Assembly (NCBI GenBank): GCA_041746855.1
Contig: JBGTGG010000152.1
Coordinates: 17,916-81,915 of the forward strand
DNA from: JBGTGG01 sp041746855
Lineage (GTDB): Bacteria > Bacteroidota > Bacteroidia > Cytophagales > Cyclobacteriaceae
Length of the DNA stretch: 64,000 nt
Direction: 5' to 3'
The position numbers and the translations under genes are program-made. Each line of letters begins with the position of its first letter. Position 1 is the stretch's first letter. The notes beneath the pieces are model-generated. The model made no database searches. It worked only from the letters and a program-made list of their open reading frames with translations, and was not told where the DNA came from. Shown here in pieces: positions 35,524-45,141 of the stretch.

Positions 35524-38500
35524 ATGAGCGAAAACAATAACGAATTAAAGGTTGATAAAGAATTTGGTTTATCAACCTTAGCGATTGGCAACAGGACCAC
35601 GGTTATTTTCCTTGCCTTTTTGATTGCAGTGATGGGGGTTTCTACCTACAATAGTTTGCCCAAGGACAGCTACCCCGAGATAAAACAACCAGTAGTATAC
35701 ATTGGCACGCCCTATCCGGGAAACTCTCCTATTGATATGGAGAATTTGGTAACGCGTGAAATTGAAAAGGAGATCAACACGATTTCCGAAGTAGACAATA
35801 TAAAGTCCACCTCAGTTCAGGATTATTCTACGATTATCGTAGAATTCAATACCGATACCCCGGTGGAGGAAGCACTTACCAAAGTAAAAGATGCAGTGGA
35901 CCGTGCAAAGCCGGAATTGCCCGATGATTTGCCCAGCGATCCGAATGTGTTCGAATTGAATTTCTCGGAATTCCCGATTATGAACATCAACCTTTCGGGT
36001 AATTATTCTTTGGAACAACTGAAGCGATATGCTGAATACTTGGAAGATGAAATTGAAGGTGTAACGGAAATTTCCAAAGTTGAAATTCGCGGTGTTGATG
36101 AAAAGGAAGTAAAAGTAAAAGTAAACCCGTATTTTCTTGAAGCCAGAAAACTAAATTTTTCAGATGTTGAAAGTGCAATACAAGCTGAAAACGTAACCCT
36201 TTCGGGCGGTAATATTTTAGATGATGGAATTCGCAGGACCCTTCGGGTAGTGGGTGAGTTTTCAGACCCCCGCCAGATCGAAGACATTGTTGTAAAAAAT
36301 GAAAAAGGAAACATCGTTTACTTACGCGACATCGCCACAGTAGAGTTCGATTACATCGACAAACAAAGTTACGCACGCTTGGAAAAGCAGCCCGTGGTAA
36401 TGGTGGATGTGATTAAGCGTAGTGGACAAAATTTATTGAATGCCACTGAGAAAGTAAATGCCATTCTTGAAAAAGCAAAGAAGGATGTATTTCCTTCCGA
36501 TTTGGATGTAAGCATCACCAATGATCAATCATCTTTTACTAAAGAGATGGTGAGCAGTTTGGAAAATAATATTATATCCGGTGTAATTGTAGTGGTTTTT
36601 GTACTCATGCTTTTCCTTGGAACACGAAATGCATTATTTGTTGGTATCGCGATTCCCATGTCAATGTTGCTTTCATTTCTGGTGCTGGGAGCAATCGGCT
36701 ACACCGTAAACATGATGGTACTGTTTGGGATGATCATGGCATTGGGAATGTTGGTGGACAATGGAATCGTGGTAGTGGAAAACGTATATCGTTTATACGA
36801 AGAAGGATACGATTTGATCAGTGCAACCAAGCTTGGTGTTGGAGAGATTGCATGGCCCATTATTTCTTCAACAGCAACTACCCTTGCTGCGTTTTTGCCA
36901 TTGGCGATGTGGCCGGGTCTTATGGGTGAGTTTATGAAGTATCTGCCGATCACCTTGATTATTGTATTGTCTTCTTCACTATTTGTCGGCTTGGTGATTG
37001 TGCCGGTGCTCGCCTCCCTGTTGATGAAGCATGAAGGAAGCTCCGTTGTGAAGAGACGGAAAATGTGGAGGCGAGTGGCAATTTATGTAGGGCTGGGGGT
37101 TTTGTTTATTTTGCTAAAAGTGTTTTGGCTGGGAAATATTTTAATCCTGATAGCCTTACTTACGGTATTGAATGTTTTTGTATTCGCGCCTGCATCACAC
37201 TCTTTTCAAACGAAGGTCTTGCCACGGTTGGAATCTCGTTACTCAAAAATAATTGGATTCGCTTTGCGCGGAAGAAATCCACTATGGTTCTTTTTTGGGG
37301 CGGTGGCAATGTTGATCCTTTCTATTGCTTTGATGGGGGTCTTTCCACCAAAAGTTATTTACTTCCCGGAAAATGAACCAAAATATGTTAACGTTTTTAT
37401 TGAATTCCCGGTAGGAACAGACATCGAAGAGACCAACAGGTTTACCGAACAAGTAGAAGACAAAGTGCTGTCACTGGTGAAAGAATATGGTGACGTGGTG
37501 GAATCAGTAATCGGAAATGTAGGCCAGGGAACCGGTGATCCGAATGACCCTTCCAATATTGGACAAGCCGATACTCCGAACAAAGCCCGTATTACGGTCA
37601 ACTTTGTGGACTTCAAATTCCGAAATGGTGTTGGAACAAACGAGATACTCAACAAAGTTCGGGAAGGTATAAAAGGAACTCCCGGTGTTACAGTAACGGT
37701 CGACAAAAATGCGGATGGACCACCAACAGGTAAGCCCATTCAGATTGAACTTTCAGGCGATGATTATGTAACGCTTACACGTGTGGCCGAAGGGATGAAG
37801 AAAACGATCAATGAGTCAGGGATACCAGGCATTGAAAAATTAAAAACCGATCTGGAAACAGGAAAACCCGAGTTGATTGTGGAAATTGATCGTGAGAAGG
37901 CAAGAAGATTTGGCTTGTCAACGTACGCAGTTGCGAATGAAGTCCGCACTTCACTGTTTGGAAAAGAGGTTTCAAAATTCAAGCAAGGTGAAGATGATTA
38001 CAAAATCCAACTTCGATTGGAAGATAAGTACCGGTATGATGTGGATGCCTTGATGAACAAGAACATCACCTTCCGTGATCAGACGAACGGAAAAATTTCG
38101 CAAGTACCGATCTCTTCCGTGGCAAAAGTGGAACTTACTTCCACCTACGGATCGGTGAAGCGAAAAGATCTCAAACGCATGATCACCATCAGCTCCAATG
38201 TGTTGACGGGTTATAATCCAACCCAAATCAATGATCAGATAAAATTGTTGCTGGCGGATTTTAATATGCCTCCGGGATATACGTTCAAGTTTGGAGGAGA
38301 GCAGGAAAAGCAAGCTGAAGAAATGAGTTTCCTGGGTGGAGCATTGATGCTGGCAATTTTCTTGATCTTTTTGATCATTGTTGCACAGTTTAACAAGATC
38401 ACGGCTCCATTGATCATCATGACATCGGTATTGTTTAGCACCATCGGTGTTTTCCTTGGTCTGCTGATTTTCCGGATGGACTTTGTTGTAATTATGACCA

Positions 38501-38922
38501 TGATTGGAATTATTTCATTGGCCGGTGTGGTTGTAAATAATGCAATTGTATTGATTGACTTTATTGAATTGAAGAAGAAGAGATTACGAGAAGAATTGGG
38601 TGTGAAAAAATTACCGATGCCCGATGTAATTATGATGATTGCAGAAGCCGGAAAGACCCGTTTACGCCCCGTGTTGCTAACGGCTATCACCACGGTGTTG
38701 GGATTGTTGCCGTTGGCAATCGGTATCAACATCGACTTCATTAAATTCTTTCAATCGTATGATGCGGATTTCTATATAGGAGGGGATAGTGTAATGTTCT
38801 GGGGCCCGCTGTCCTGGACAATTATTTATGGCTTGACATTCGCTACCTTCCTTACGCTGGTGGTGGTGCCGGTGATGTATCTCTTGATCGAAAAGATTAC
38901 GGCAAGATTTACATCCGATTAA
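35524..38922 (+). CDS. RND (AcrB/MMPL-type) efflux transporter
   Basis: 1,132 residues, inner-membrane proton-driven pump. About twelve membrane segments with two large periplasmic loops after segments 1 and 7. Signatures: the substrate pore domain start SLPKDSYPEIKQPVVYI, the TM4 proton-relay MALGMLVDNGIVVVENV, and the repeated TM10-11 region GVVVNNAIVLIDFIELKKKR. It is longer than AcrB because of an extra hydrophobic segment between residues 510 and 570. Last gene of the operon; 25 bp from the adaptor. Substrate unknown. Confidence 0.94.
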   Translation: MSENNNELKVDKEFGLSTLAIGNRTTVIFLAFLIAVMGVSTYNSLPKDSYPEIKQPVVYIGTPYPGNSPIDMENLVTREIEKEINTISEVDNIKSTSVQDYSTIIVEFNTDTPVEEALTKVKDAVDRAKPELPDDLPSDPNVFELNFSEFPIMNINLSGNYSLEQLKRYAEYLEDEIEGVTEISKVEIRGVDEKEVKVKVNPYFLEARKLNFSDVESAIQAENVTLSGGNILDDGIRRTLRVVGEFSDPRQIEDIVVKNEKGNIVYLRDIATVEFDYIDKQSYARLEKQPVVMVDVIKRSGQNLLNATEKVNAILEKAKKDVFPSDLDVSITNDQSSFTKEMVSSLENNIISGVIVVVFVLMLFLGTRNALFVGIAIPMSMLLSFLVLGAIGYTVNMMVLFGMIMALGMLVDNGIVVVENVYRLYEEGYDLISATKLGVGEIAWPIISSTATTLAAFLPLAMWPGLMGEFMKYLPITLIIVLSSSLFVGLVIVPVLASLLMKHEGSSVVKRRKMWRRVAIYVGLGVLFILLKVFWLGNILILIALLTVLNVFVFAPASHSFQTKVLPRLESRYSKIIGFALRGRNPLWFFFGAVAMLILSIALMGVFPPKVIYFPENEPKYVNVFIEFPVGTDIEETNRFTEQVEDKVLSLVKEYGDVVESVIGNVGQGTGDPNDPSNIGQADTPNKARITVNFVDFKFRNGVGTNEILNKVREGIKGTPGVTVTVDKNADGPPTGKPIQIELSGDDYVTLTRVAEGMKKTINESGIPGIEKLKTDLETGKPELIVEIDREKARRFGLSTYAVANEVRTSLFGKEVSKFKQGEDDYKIQLRLEDKYRYDVDALMNKNITFRDQTNGKISQVPISSVAKVELTSTYGSVKRKDLKRMITISSNVLTGYNPTQINDQIKLLLADFNMPPGYTFKFGGEQEKQAEEMSFLGGALMLAIFLIFLIIVAQFNKITAPLIIMTSVLFSTIGVFLGLLIFRMDFVVIMTMIGIISLAGVVVNNAIVLIDFIELKKKRLREELGVKKLPMPDVIMMIAEAGKTRLRPVLLTAITTVLGLLPLAIGINIDFIKFFQSYDADFYIGGDSVMFWGPLSWTIIYGLTFATFLTLVVVPVMYLLIEKITARFTSD

Positions 38923-38936
38923 AATAAAAATATTTC

Positions 38937-38968
38937 AATCCCGACTATGTGAAAACATGGTCGGGATT
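38937..38968. repeat. GC hairpin with AATCCCGACTAT arm
   Basis: AATCCCGACTATGT and ACATGGTCGGGATT pair with one wobble around GAAA. It occupies the gap between the RND gene and the phosphoesterase. There is no T run on the plus side, so it may stabilise the 3' end rather than terminate. The arm repeats 12 bases of the tRNA-Gln terminator. Confidence 0.55.
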
Positions 38969-38973
38969 AAACA

Positions 38974-40233
38974 ATGAATATTCGAAAGCTGATGTTGTTT
39001 TTTGTGTTGTTGGGTATATTTTTCCTTGTTGACCTCTACGTCTTTCAGGCAGTAGTGTCATTTAGTAAAAATTGGACAACGATACCGAAAAATATTTTTC
39101 GCTATGGATATTGGTTTGTTTCGTTGGTGACGTGGGCGGGGTTGACCTGGTTTTTCTATGGTGATCCGTATCGTCATGCAACGCAGTACCGCAGCTTAGT
39201 CCTGGTGGTTGTTTTCATAAATTATTTTTCCAAACTTTTTGCAGTGCTCTTTTTGTTTATCGATGATGCCCAACGGGGCGTTCGGTGGGTATCGCGTTGG
39301 TTAAATAAAGGAGCTTCGGGCGACTTGCCTGGAGAATCAATTTCACGATCCGACTTTTTAATGAAGACCGCCATGGTAGCTGCTGCTGTTCCGTTTTCCG
39401 GAATGGTGTATGGGATAATTTCTGGTGCCTACGATTACCGTATTAGAAGAAAAACTGTTTACCTTCCCAACCTTCCATCTTCTTTTGATGGGATTACCAT
39501 TGGCCAACTTTCGGATATCCACTCGGGAAGTTTTTTCAACAAGACTGCCGTAAAAGGTGGTGTTGAAATGTTTTTAAATGAAAAGCCGGATGTTGTTTTT
39601 TTTACCGGTGATCTCGTGAACAATGAAACTGCAGAAGTAAAAGAATATTTCGATGTCTTCAATAAAGTGAAAGCACCGTTGGGGGTTTTCTCTGTTACTG
39701 GAAACCATGATTACGGTGAATACAAATCCTGGCCATCGGAAGCAGCGAAACAAAAGAATTTCACTGATCTGATTGCCGCGCACAAACAGATGGGCTTTGA
39801 TTTGTTGATGAATGAAAACCGATTCATTGAAATGGATGGCGAACGGATTGCGATTTTAGGAGTTGAAAACTGGGGCACCGGGCGATTTCCAAAATATGGT
39901 AAACTGAACCTTGCCCATGCAGGCTCAGAAGAAGCACCGGTAAAACTTTTATTGTCGCACGACCCGAGCCATTGGGATGCGCAGGTGCGTAAAGACTATA
40001 CAGACATTGATATGATGTTTGCAGGACATACACATGGCTTTCAATTTGGCGTTGAAATTGGCGATTTAAAATGGAGCCCCTCTCAATATGTATACAAACA
40101 ATGGGGAGGATTATACCACGAAGAGAATCAGTTCTTGTATGTAAACCGAGGGTTTGGATTTCTTGGATACCCTGGCAGGGTAGGGATGCCTCCTGAGCTT
40201 ACGATTGTTACATTGAAGCGGGGAAAGGGTTAG
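38974..40233 (+). CDS. Membrane-anchored metallophosphoesterase
   Basis: 419 residues. Four hydrophobic segments in the first ~170 residues, then a calcineurin-like domain: GQLSDIHSGS, VFFTGDLVNN, VTGNHDYGEY, LLSHDPSHWD and FAGHTHGFQFG supply all dimetal ligands. This arrangement matches the YkuE/YaeI-like branch, which includes enzymes acting on membrane lipids such as UDP-diacylglucosamine relatives. The specific substrate is not evident. Starts 51 bp after the RND gene. Confidence 0.88.
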   Translation: MNIRKLMLFFVLLGIFFLVDLYVFQAVVSFSKNWTTIPKNIFRYGYWFVSLVTWAGLTWFFYGDPYRHATQYRSLVLVVVFINYFSKLFAVLFLFIDDAQRGVRWVSRWLNKGASGDLPGESISRSDFLMKTAMVAAAVPFSGMVYGIISGAYDYRIRRKTVYLPNLPSSFDGITIGQLSDIHSGSFFNKTAVKGGVEMFLNEKPDVVFFTGDLVNNETAEVKEYFDVFNKVKAPLGVFSVTGNHDYGEYKSWPSEAAKQKNFTDLIAAHKQMGFDLLMNENRFIEMDGERIAILGVENWGTGRFPKYGKLNLAHAGSEEAPVKLLLSHDPSHWDAQVRKDYTDIDMMFAGHTHGFQFGVEIGDLKWSPSQYVYKQWGGLYHEENQFLYVNRGFGFLGYPGRVGMPPELTIVTLKRGKG

Positions 40234-40285
40234 GTTTTACTGCCTTCTTTGCAAGAAATTTACAAGTGGAGCTCTATAGTTTTAG

Positions 40286-40375
40286 ATGGGAATTATCAAT
40301 AAGCGATATATATTAAAGACTTGGTTAGAGCCAAATACGGCAAAAAAACTGCTGGATTTAGTTAAATTTGAGTAA
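40286..40375 (+). CDS. Possible 29-residue leader ORF coupled to the nuclease gene
   Basis: ATG at 40286 opens a frame of 29 codons (MGIINKRYILKTWLEPNTAKK then LLDLVKFE) preceded directly by an in-frame TAG. Its TAA shares one base with the nuclease ATG (TAATG). Such junctions usually mean translational coupling. Basic N-terminus, amphipathic C-terminal helix. No family recognised; too short to prove coding. Confidence 0.4.
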   Translation: MGIINKRYILKTWLEPNTAKKLLDLVKFE

Positions 40376-41253
40376 TGATTAATGAAAAAGACCCTACGCA
40401 ACAGCCATTAGCAGAAATCTTTGGGTTTCCTATAAATAACCTGTCGGAAAGAGCGAAGCGCTATAGAGACAACAAGCTTTGTCCATTCAATAATATAGTT
40501 TCCAATTGCACCAAGAATAGTATTGAGTTCCCTTTAGGTGTTTGCAGTATACATCATAAAGGGGATCCTGTAATTATTTGTCCGATAAGGTTTAGGGAAG
40601 ACTGGAATATTATTAGCGATGCAGCAAGCTTCATTTTTGACAATAAATCCACGTGGACACATGTAGGTGAAGTTCGGCTGAAAGATAAGCACGGTAAGTC
40701 AGCAGGAAATATTGACTACGTTCTGGTTTCGTATGATGATAAAGGCCGTGTTCTTGATTTTGGTTCATTGGAAGTTCAAGCGGTTTACATTTCAGGGAAT
40801 TTAACAGGGCCTTTTACAGCTTATTTAGAAGACCCGTCACTAAGCTTTACTTGGGATCAAGCATTCAAATCCCCCAAGCCCGACTATCTTTCATCTTCAA
40901 GAAAAAGACTAATTCCCCAAATAATTGCGAAGGGTTCTATCCTAAAGCAGTGGAAAAAAAAACAGGTTGTAGCTCTACAAACTAGTTTTTACAATACGCT
41001 TCCTGAATTACCAGAGTTCGACAAGGCGGAGTCTGACTTTGCTTTTTTTCTCTATGATCTTGTTCCTGTAAAGAAGAGCAAAACCCTAGAACTAGAATTG
41101 CAAAGAGTAGTTTATACAAAATTTGCAAAAGCTTTAGAACAGATCGCAAATTTTGAAGCTGGTTCAATTAAGGATTTTACTGAAATACTACAGAAGAAAC
41201 TTGATGCAAAGCGCTCAGGAAAAACTGATACCGATAACCTTGTTGTGGAATGA
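40375..41253 (+). CDS. NotI-like type II restriction endonuclease
   Basis: 292 residues. Cys36, Cys45, Cys57 and Cys69 (KLCPFNN, SNCTKN, LGVCSIH, IICPIRF) match the four-cysteine metal site of the NotI family. The PD-(D/E)XK core can be read as Glu99 (HVGEVRLKD), Asp114 (GNIDYVLV), Glu133 and Gln135 (GSLEVQAVY), with spacing like that known for NotI, where Gln replaces the usual Lys. Overlaps the methyltransferase gene by 4 bp (ATGA). The partner modifies adenine, so the site recognised is unlikely to be NotI's own GC-only octamer. Confidence 0.8.
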   Translation: MINEKDPTQQPLAEIFGFPINNLSERAKRYRDNKLCPFNNIVSNCTKNSIEFPLGVCSIHHKGDPVIICPIRFREDWNIISDAASFIFDNKSTWTHVGEVRLKDKHGKSAGNIDYVLVSYDDKGRVLDFGSLEVQAVYISGNLTGPFTAYLEDPSLSFTWDQAFKSPKPDYLSSSRKRLIPQIIAKGSILKQWKKKQVVALQTSFYNTLPELPEFDKAESDFAFFLYDLVPVKKSKTLELELQRVVYTKFAKALEQIANFEAGSIKDFTEILQKKLDAKRSGKTDTDNLVVE

Positions 41254-42140
41254 AAAATCAACTAAACATATTTGATATTTCTGAAACTCGGCAAGTAAGT
41301 CCGGTAATAAATGTCGCTTCAGTTCCACAACGAAGTCCATTCAGGTATCCTGGTGGAAAGACATGGTTAATCCCAACGGTTAGACAATGGTTAAAACAAA
41401 ATCATAAACCTGCAAGTATTTTAATTGAACCCTTTGCTGGAGGGGGTATTGTAAGCTTGACTGCTGCATTTGAAAAATTGGCTGACCATATAACCATGGT
41501 TGAGATGGACCAAGAAATAGCTGCCGTATGGGAAGTGATTCTTAATAAAAGAAATAAATGGCTTGCAGAAAAGATACTTAAATTTGACCTTAATCATGAA
41601 AACGTTAAGATTGAATTTGACAGACCAAATAAGAGGATTCATGACATCGCATTTTGCACGATACTAAAAAACAGAATTTTTCATGGCGGCATTCTTGCAA
41701 AAGGTTCTGGAATGATAAAAAAGGGAGAAAACGGAAAAGGAATCTCTTCTCGTTGGTATCCTAAGACGTTACACGACAGAATAATTGCAATTGATTATGT
41801 AAAAAATAAAATAGATTTTATAAATGGAGACGCATTTGAAATCTTAGAGGACAATAAAGACAAGAGAGACGCTTACTTTTTTATTGACCCACCCTACACA
41901 GTTGCAGGCAGACGTCTCTACACTCATTTTGATATTGACCATGAGAAATTATTTCAGTTGACAGCAAAACTTAAAGGAAAGTTTATGTTGACTTATGATG
42001 ACACATCGGAAATACGACATTTAGCCCATCATTACAACTTAGCGTATAAGACGATACCAATGAAGACAACACATCATTTAGAGAAAAACGAAATTATTAT
42101 TTCCGATAACTTTTCATGGTGGCACCCAAACAATGATTGA
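41250..42140 (+). CDS. D12-class DNA adenine-N6 methyltransferase
   Basis: 296 residues. Dam/D12 order: motif X in PFRYPGGKTWL (about 30-40), motif I in EPFAGGGIVSL (60-70), and the catalytic motif IV DPPY at Asp213 (FFIDPPYTVAGRRLY). Start overlaps the nuclease stop by 4 bp, so both are made from one message, with the modification gene second. Protects host sites from the NotI-like enzyme. Noticeably richer in A and K codons than neighbouring housekeeping genes, which suggests acquisition. Confidence 0.93.
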   Translation: MKNQLNIFDISETRQVSPVINVASVPQRSPFRYPGGKTWLIPTVRQWLKQNHKPASILIEPFAGGGIVSLTAAFEKLADHITMVEMDQEIAAVWEVILNKRNKWLAEKILKFDLNHENVKIEFDRPNKRIHDIAFCTILKNRIFHGGILAKGSGMIKKGENGKGISSRWYPKTLHDRIIAIDYVKNKIDFINGDAFEILEDNKDKRDAYFFIDPPYTVAGRRLYTHFDIDHEKLFQLTAKLKGKFMLTYDDTSEIRHLAHHYNLAYKTIPMKTTHHLEKNEIIISDNFSWWHPNND

Positions 42141-42158
42141 CAAGAAAGATAGGACTTT

Positions 42159-43055
42159 TCACTTCTTCTCCACCGCATGCCCACCAAATTCATTTCGTAA
42201 AGCCGCAACAATTTTTCCTGAAAATGTATCCGTTTCCAATGAACGATAGCGCATCAACACGGAAAGCGCAATCACTGGGGTAGCAATTTGTCTTTCCATT
42301 GCGGTATCCAATGTCCATTTACCTTCACCGGAGGAATGCATGATCCCTTTGATCTGATCAAGGTTGGCATCTTTTGAAAGTGCGCGTTCGGTAAGTTCCA
42401 TTAGCCAGGAGCGAACAACACTTCCATGGTTCCATACCTTGGCTACTTTTTCCAGGTTTAAATTGAATTCACTTTTTTGCATCACTTCAAATCCCTCGGC
42501 AATCGACTGCATCATGCCGTATTCAATTCCGTTGTGGATCATTTTCACAAAATGCCCGGAGCCGAAAGGTCCACAATACAAGTGGCCATCTTTTACGCTT
42601 ATACCCGTAAAGAGTTTGCTGCAATATTCATAGGAGGATGGATCTCCTCCCACCATCGTACACGCACCATTGCGCGCACCTTCCTGACCACCGCTGGTGC
42701 CACAATCCAGAAAACCGATTCCTGATGTTGCCAGTTCTTCGCCTCTTCGGATAGAATCTTTAAAAAATGAATTTCCACCATCGATGATGATATCACCTTT
42801 TTCAAGTAATGGTTTTAATGTTTGAATGGCTTGATCCACCAGTTCACCGGCCGGAATCATTAACCAAATCACGCGCGCTGGCTGCAATGATGAACAAAGG
42901 GATTCAATTGACGAAGCGCCATGTATTCCTTCTGCTGCTATTTTCTTTACAGCGGTTTCATTAATATCAAAAGCAATCACTTCATGTCCATGATCTCTTG
43001 CATTAAGTGCGAGATTAAATCCCATTTTGCCAAGTCCAATTAATCCGATTTGCAT
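42159..43055 (-). CDS. gnd: 6-phosphogluconate dehydrogenase, short decarboxylating form
   Basis: 298 residues. Oxidatively decarboxylates 6-phosphogluconate to ribulose 5-phosphate. Rossmann motif GLIGLGKMGFNLA, the family IDGGNSFFKDSIRR, GTSGGQEGARNGACTMVGG and HNGIEYGMMQSIAEGFEV. It lacks the long C-terminal helical domain of the 470-residue enzymes, as in the short, often NAD-preferring branch (GndA/YqeC type). Lies 23 bp downstream of gluconokinase, which provides its substrate. Confidence 0.93.
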   Translation of the reverse strand: MQIGLIGLGKMGFNLALNARDHGHEVIAFDINETAVKKIAAEGIHGASSIESLCSSLQPARVIWLMIPAGELVDQAIQTLKPLLEKGDIIIDGGNSFFKDSIRRGEELATSGIGFLDCGTSGGQEGARNGACTMVGGDPSSYEYCSKLFTGISVKDGHLYCGPFGSGHFVKMIHNGIEYGMMQSIAEGFEVMQKSEFNLNLEKVAKVWNHGSVVRSWLMELTERALSKDANLDQIKGIMHSSGEGKWTLDTAMERQIATPVIALSVLMRYRSLETDTFSGKIVAALRNEFGGHAVEKK

Positions 43056-43078
43056 AGTTGTTTATTTTGTCAGTACAA

Positions 43079-44542
43079 TTAAAGGTTAGCCAGCAGTGAA
43101 AGCGAATTCATTTCCGGCTTCAGTTTTTTATAGAGTGATGAGAAAATCGTATACAGTTGTTGATAGGTTTGGTGTGCTTCAACGTTTGGATAATAAATAG
43201 TTGAAGGTATTTGATTGCGCTGAATTTTAGGATTGGCTAAATAAGCAGCACCTAGTGCGGAAGCATCTTGTAATTCCAACAAGCAAACTTCAGTATTGAA
43301 AAGATCAGCGATCATTTGCAGCCATTCTTTCGAACGAACAATGCCACCGCTTACATGGATTTTTTTGAATTCGATTTTTTTAGCGCGAAGACTTTCTGCT
43401 ACATCATAAAGCGCAAGGCAAACGCCTTCCATCAAGGCTTTTACAAAATGTGTTTGTGAATGGTAGTTGCGAACGCCAAGAAAAACCCCGCTGGCATCGG
43501 CATCCCATATTGGTGCGCGTTCCCCCATCAAATACGGAAGAAATAGCAATCCTTCAGCTCCTGTCTTTACACGTGCTGTTTTTTCAAGAAGTTTTTCAAA
43601 CACATTTTCATCTTGCTGTAAAATTTCTTCTATAAACCACTTCAATGTGCTGCCACCATTGTTGATGGGGCCACCAATGATAAACGTATCATCGTCTAAA
43701 ATGTAGCTAAAAGGCATGGCTTCAAAATGAAACAAGGGGTGCTTGCTGGCTACACGAATTGCCCCGCTGGTTCCGATTGTCAATGCGGCAACACCCGGTT
43801 CAATGGCGTTGCTTCCCAGGTTTGCAAGGCAACCATCACTGGCTCCAATGGTAAATTGTGTATGCGCGTCAACGCCAAAATCCTGAAGGATTTTTGTTTT
43901 ATCTAAGTGCCGAGTGAAATTTGTAGCAACAGGTATGGATAGTTTCCCTAAGGTAATGCCGGCATATTCCATGGCAACGGACGACCAGGTTTTGGAATTG
44001 ACATCAAACAATCCGGTAGCAGATGCGAGGGAGTAATCAATTTCATAAATCCCAAACAGTTTCCACCAGATAAATTCTTTTATGCCAATAATTTTATAGG
44101 CATTCTTTAATTTGTCAGGTTCGTTTTCTGCAAACCATTTGATTTTACAAAGGGGCGACATCGGGTGGATAGGAGTGCCGGTGGTATTATAAATTTTTTC
44201 CCCCACTACTGATTCCTGCAATGCTTTTGCTTGCGGAATAGCGCGTCCATCTGCCCATGTAATTAAAGGTGTGATGGGTTTTCCATCCGCATCCACCAAT
44301 ACTATACTATGCATCGCACTACTGATCCCGATCGAAGCGGGTGGGCCTAATTTTTTTGTAATGGATTGAATACAGGAGATGAAAGCGTCTGTAATTTCTT
44401 CGGGGTTTTGTTCGTGATACGAATTCGAAACGTGGGTTGGGTAACTAACAGAAAGGGATTGATGCACTTCCCCACTTTCATCAATGGCAATACCTTTCGT
44501 ACTACCCGTTCCTATATCAATACCAATCGTGTATGCGCTCAT
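43079..44542 (-). CDS. gntK: Gluconokinase (FGGY family)
   Basis: 487 residues. ATP-dependent sugar kinase with the N-terminal phosphate loop GIDIGTGSTKGIAIDESG, the substrate region PLITWADGRA, GASDGCLANLGSNAIEPG and the second FGGY signature near GGIVRSKEWLQMIADLF. Close to the gluconate kinases of the xylulokinase-like branch. Paired with the short gnd gene, which together carry gluconate into the pentose phosphate pathway. Xylulokinase is the alternative, made less likely by the neighbour. Confidence 0.88.
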   Translation of the reverse strand: MSAYTIGIDIGTGSTKGIAIDESGEVHQSLSVSYPTHVSNSYHEQNPEEITDAFISCIQSITKKLGPPASIGISSAMHSIVLVDADGKPITPLITWADGRAIPQAKALQESVVGEKIYNTTGTPIHPMSPLCKIKWFAENEPDKLKNAYKIIGIKEFIWWKLFGIYEIDYSLASATGLFDVNSKTWSSVAMEYAGITLGKLSIPVATNFTRHLDKTKILQDFGVDAHTQFTIGASDGCLANLGSNAIEPGVAALTIGTSGAIRVASKHPLFHFEAMPFSYILDDDTFIIGGPINNGGSTLKWFIEEILQQDENVFEKLLEKTARVKTGAEGLLFLPYLMGERAPIWDADASGVFLGVRNYHSQTHFVKALMEGVCLALYDVAESLRAKKIEFKKIHVSGGIVRSKEWLQMIADLFNTEVCLLELQDASALGAAYLANPKIQRNQIPSTIYYPNVEAHQTYQQLYTIFSSLYKKLKPEMNSLSLLANL

Positions 44543-44571
44543 CTTTTGTAAGCGGTGAAGATAACAAAAAA

Positions 44572-44600
44572 ATAAAAAGGGACACCCTTTCGAATGTCCC
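44572..44600 (-). terminator. Terminator after the DoxX gene
   Basis: GGGACA (44579-44584) pairs with TGTCCC (44595-44600); on the minus strand the T-rich run TTTTTATTTTTTTG follows. It separates the DoxX gene from the gluconokinase gene. Confidence 0.75.
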
Positions 44601-44632
44601 CTTCCAGTTTAGGTTAAGTAAAGGAAAAAATT

Positions 44633-45106
44633 TTAATGTGCTGCTTCCATTTCTCTCCTGCGTTTTGCATCCAGTGAATACTTGCCGGCACCAAATACCA
44701 TAAATACTAACAAACCGAGCAAGATTATAATAGAGACTTCTAATTCCATATGGTTTCCGAGCGAAAGAAACCCTTTGGGATAGTTGACCATAAACACAGC
44801 TCCGATAAGGATAGGAAGTTGCATCGTACTGACAATTCGAGTAAACAGACCTAAAACAATGAGCGGCCCCCCTAAAATATGTGCGAAGACCACATAATGG
44901 GAAATCACCGCTCCGGCAAAATAAACATTGGCACCTTGTGCAGTCATTCTTAATTCGTCCATGTGGGTGATGAAGTACAATCCTTTATAGGTAAGGAAAA
45001 TCCCGAGTGCAATTCTAAAAATATCAAGGAAACCGGGGCGGTGTGAGTTGCCCCATTTTTCAACATCGGTGACAAGGCTCATAATCGTACGTTTTGGTTT
45101 ATACAA
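44633..45106 (-). CDS. DoxX family membrane protein
   Basis: 157 residues with four membrane segments, the DoxX/DoxD-like layout: LDIFRIALGIFLTYKGLYFI, an internal GAVISHYVVFAHILGGPLIVLGLFTRI and two C-terminal helices. Members are predicted quinone- or thiol-linked membrane proteins; function is not established. Ends in its own terminator, and the AraC gene lies 35 bp upstream on the same strand. Confidence 0.85.
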   Translation of the reverse strand: MYKPKRTIMSLVTDVEKWGNSHRPGFLDIFRIALGIFLTYKGLYFITHMDELRMTAQGANVYFAGAVISHYVVFAHILGGPLIVLGLFTRIVSTMQLPILIGAVFMVNYPKGFLSLGNHMELEVSIIILLGLLVFMVFGAGKYSLDAKRRREMEAAH

Positions 45107-45141
45107 AGTTTACGAAATTTTCCGGCCAAGGTCAAGTTTAA

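Noticed and set aside
38937..38968. Terminator call for the RND operon hairpin
   Set aside because: The stem is strong but no T run follows on the plus strand, so it is listed as a repeat rather than a terminator.
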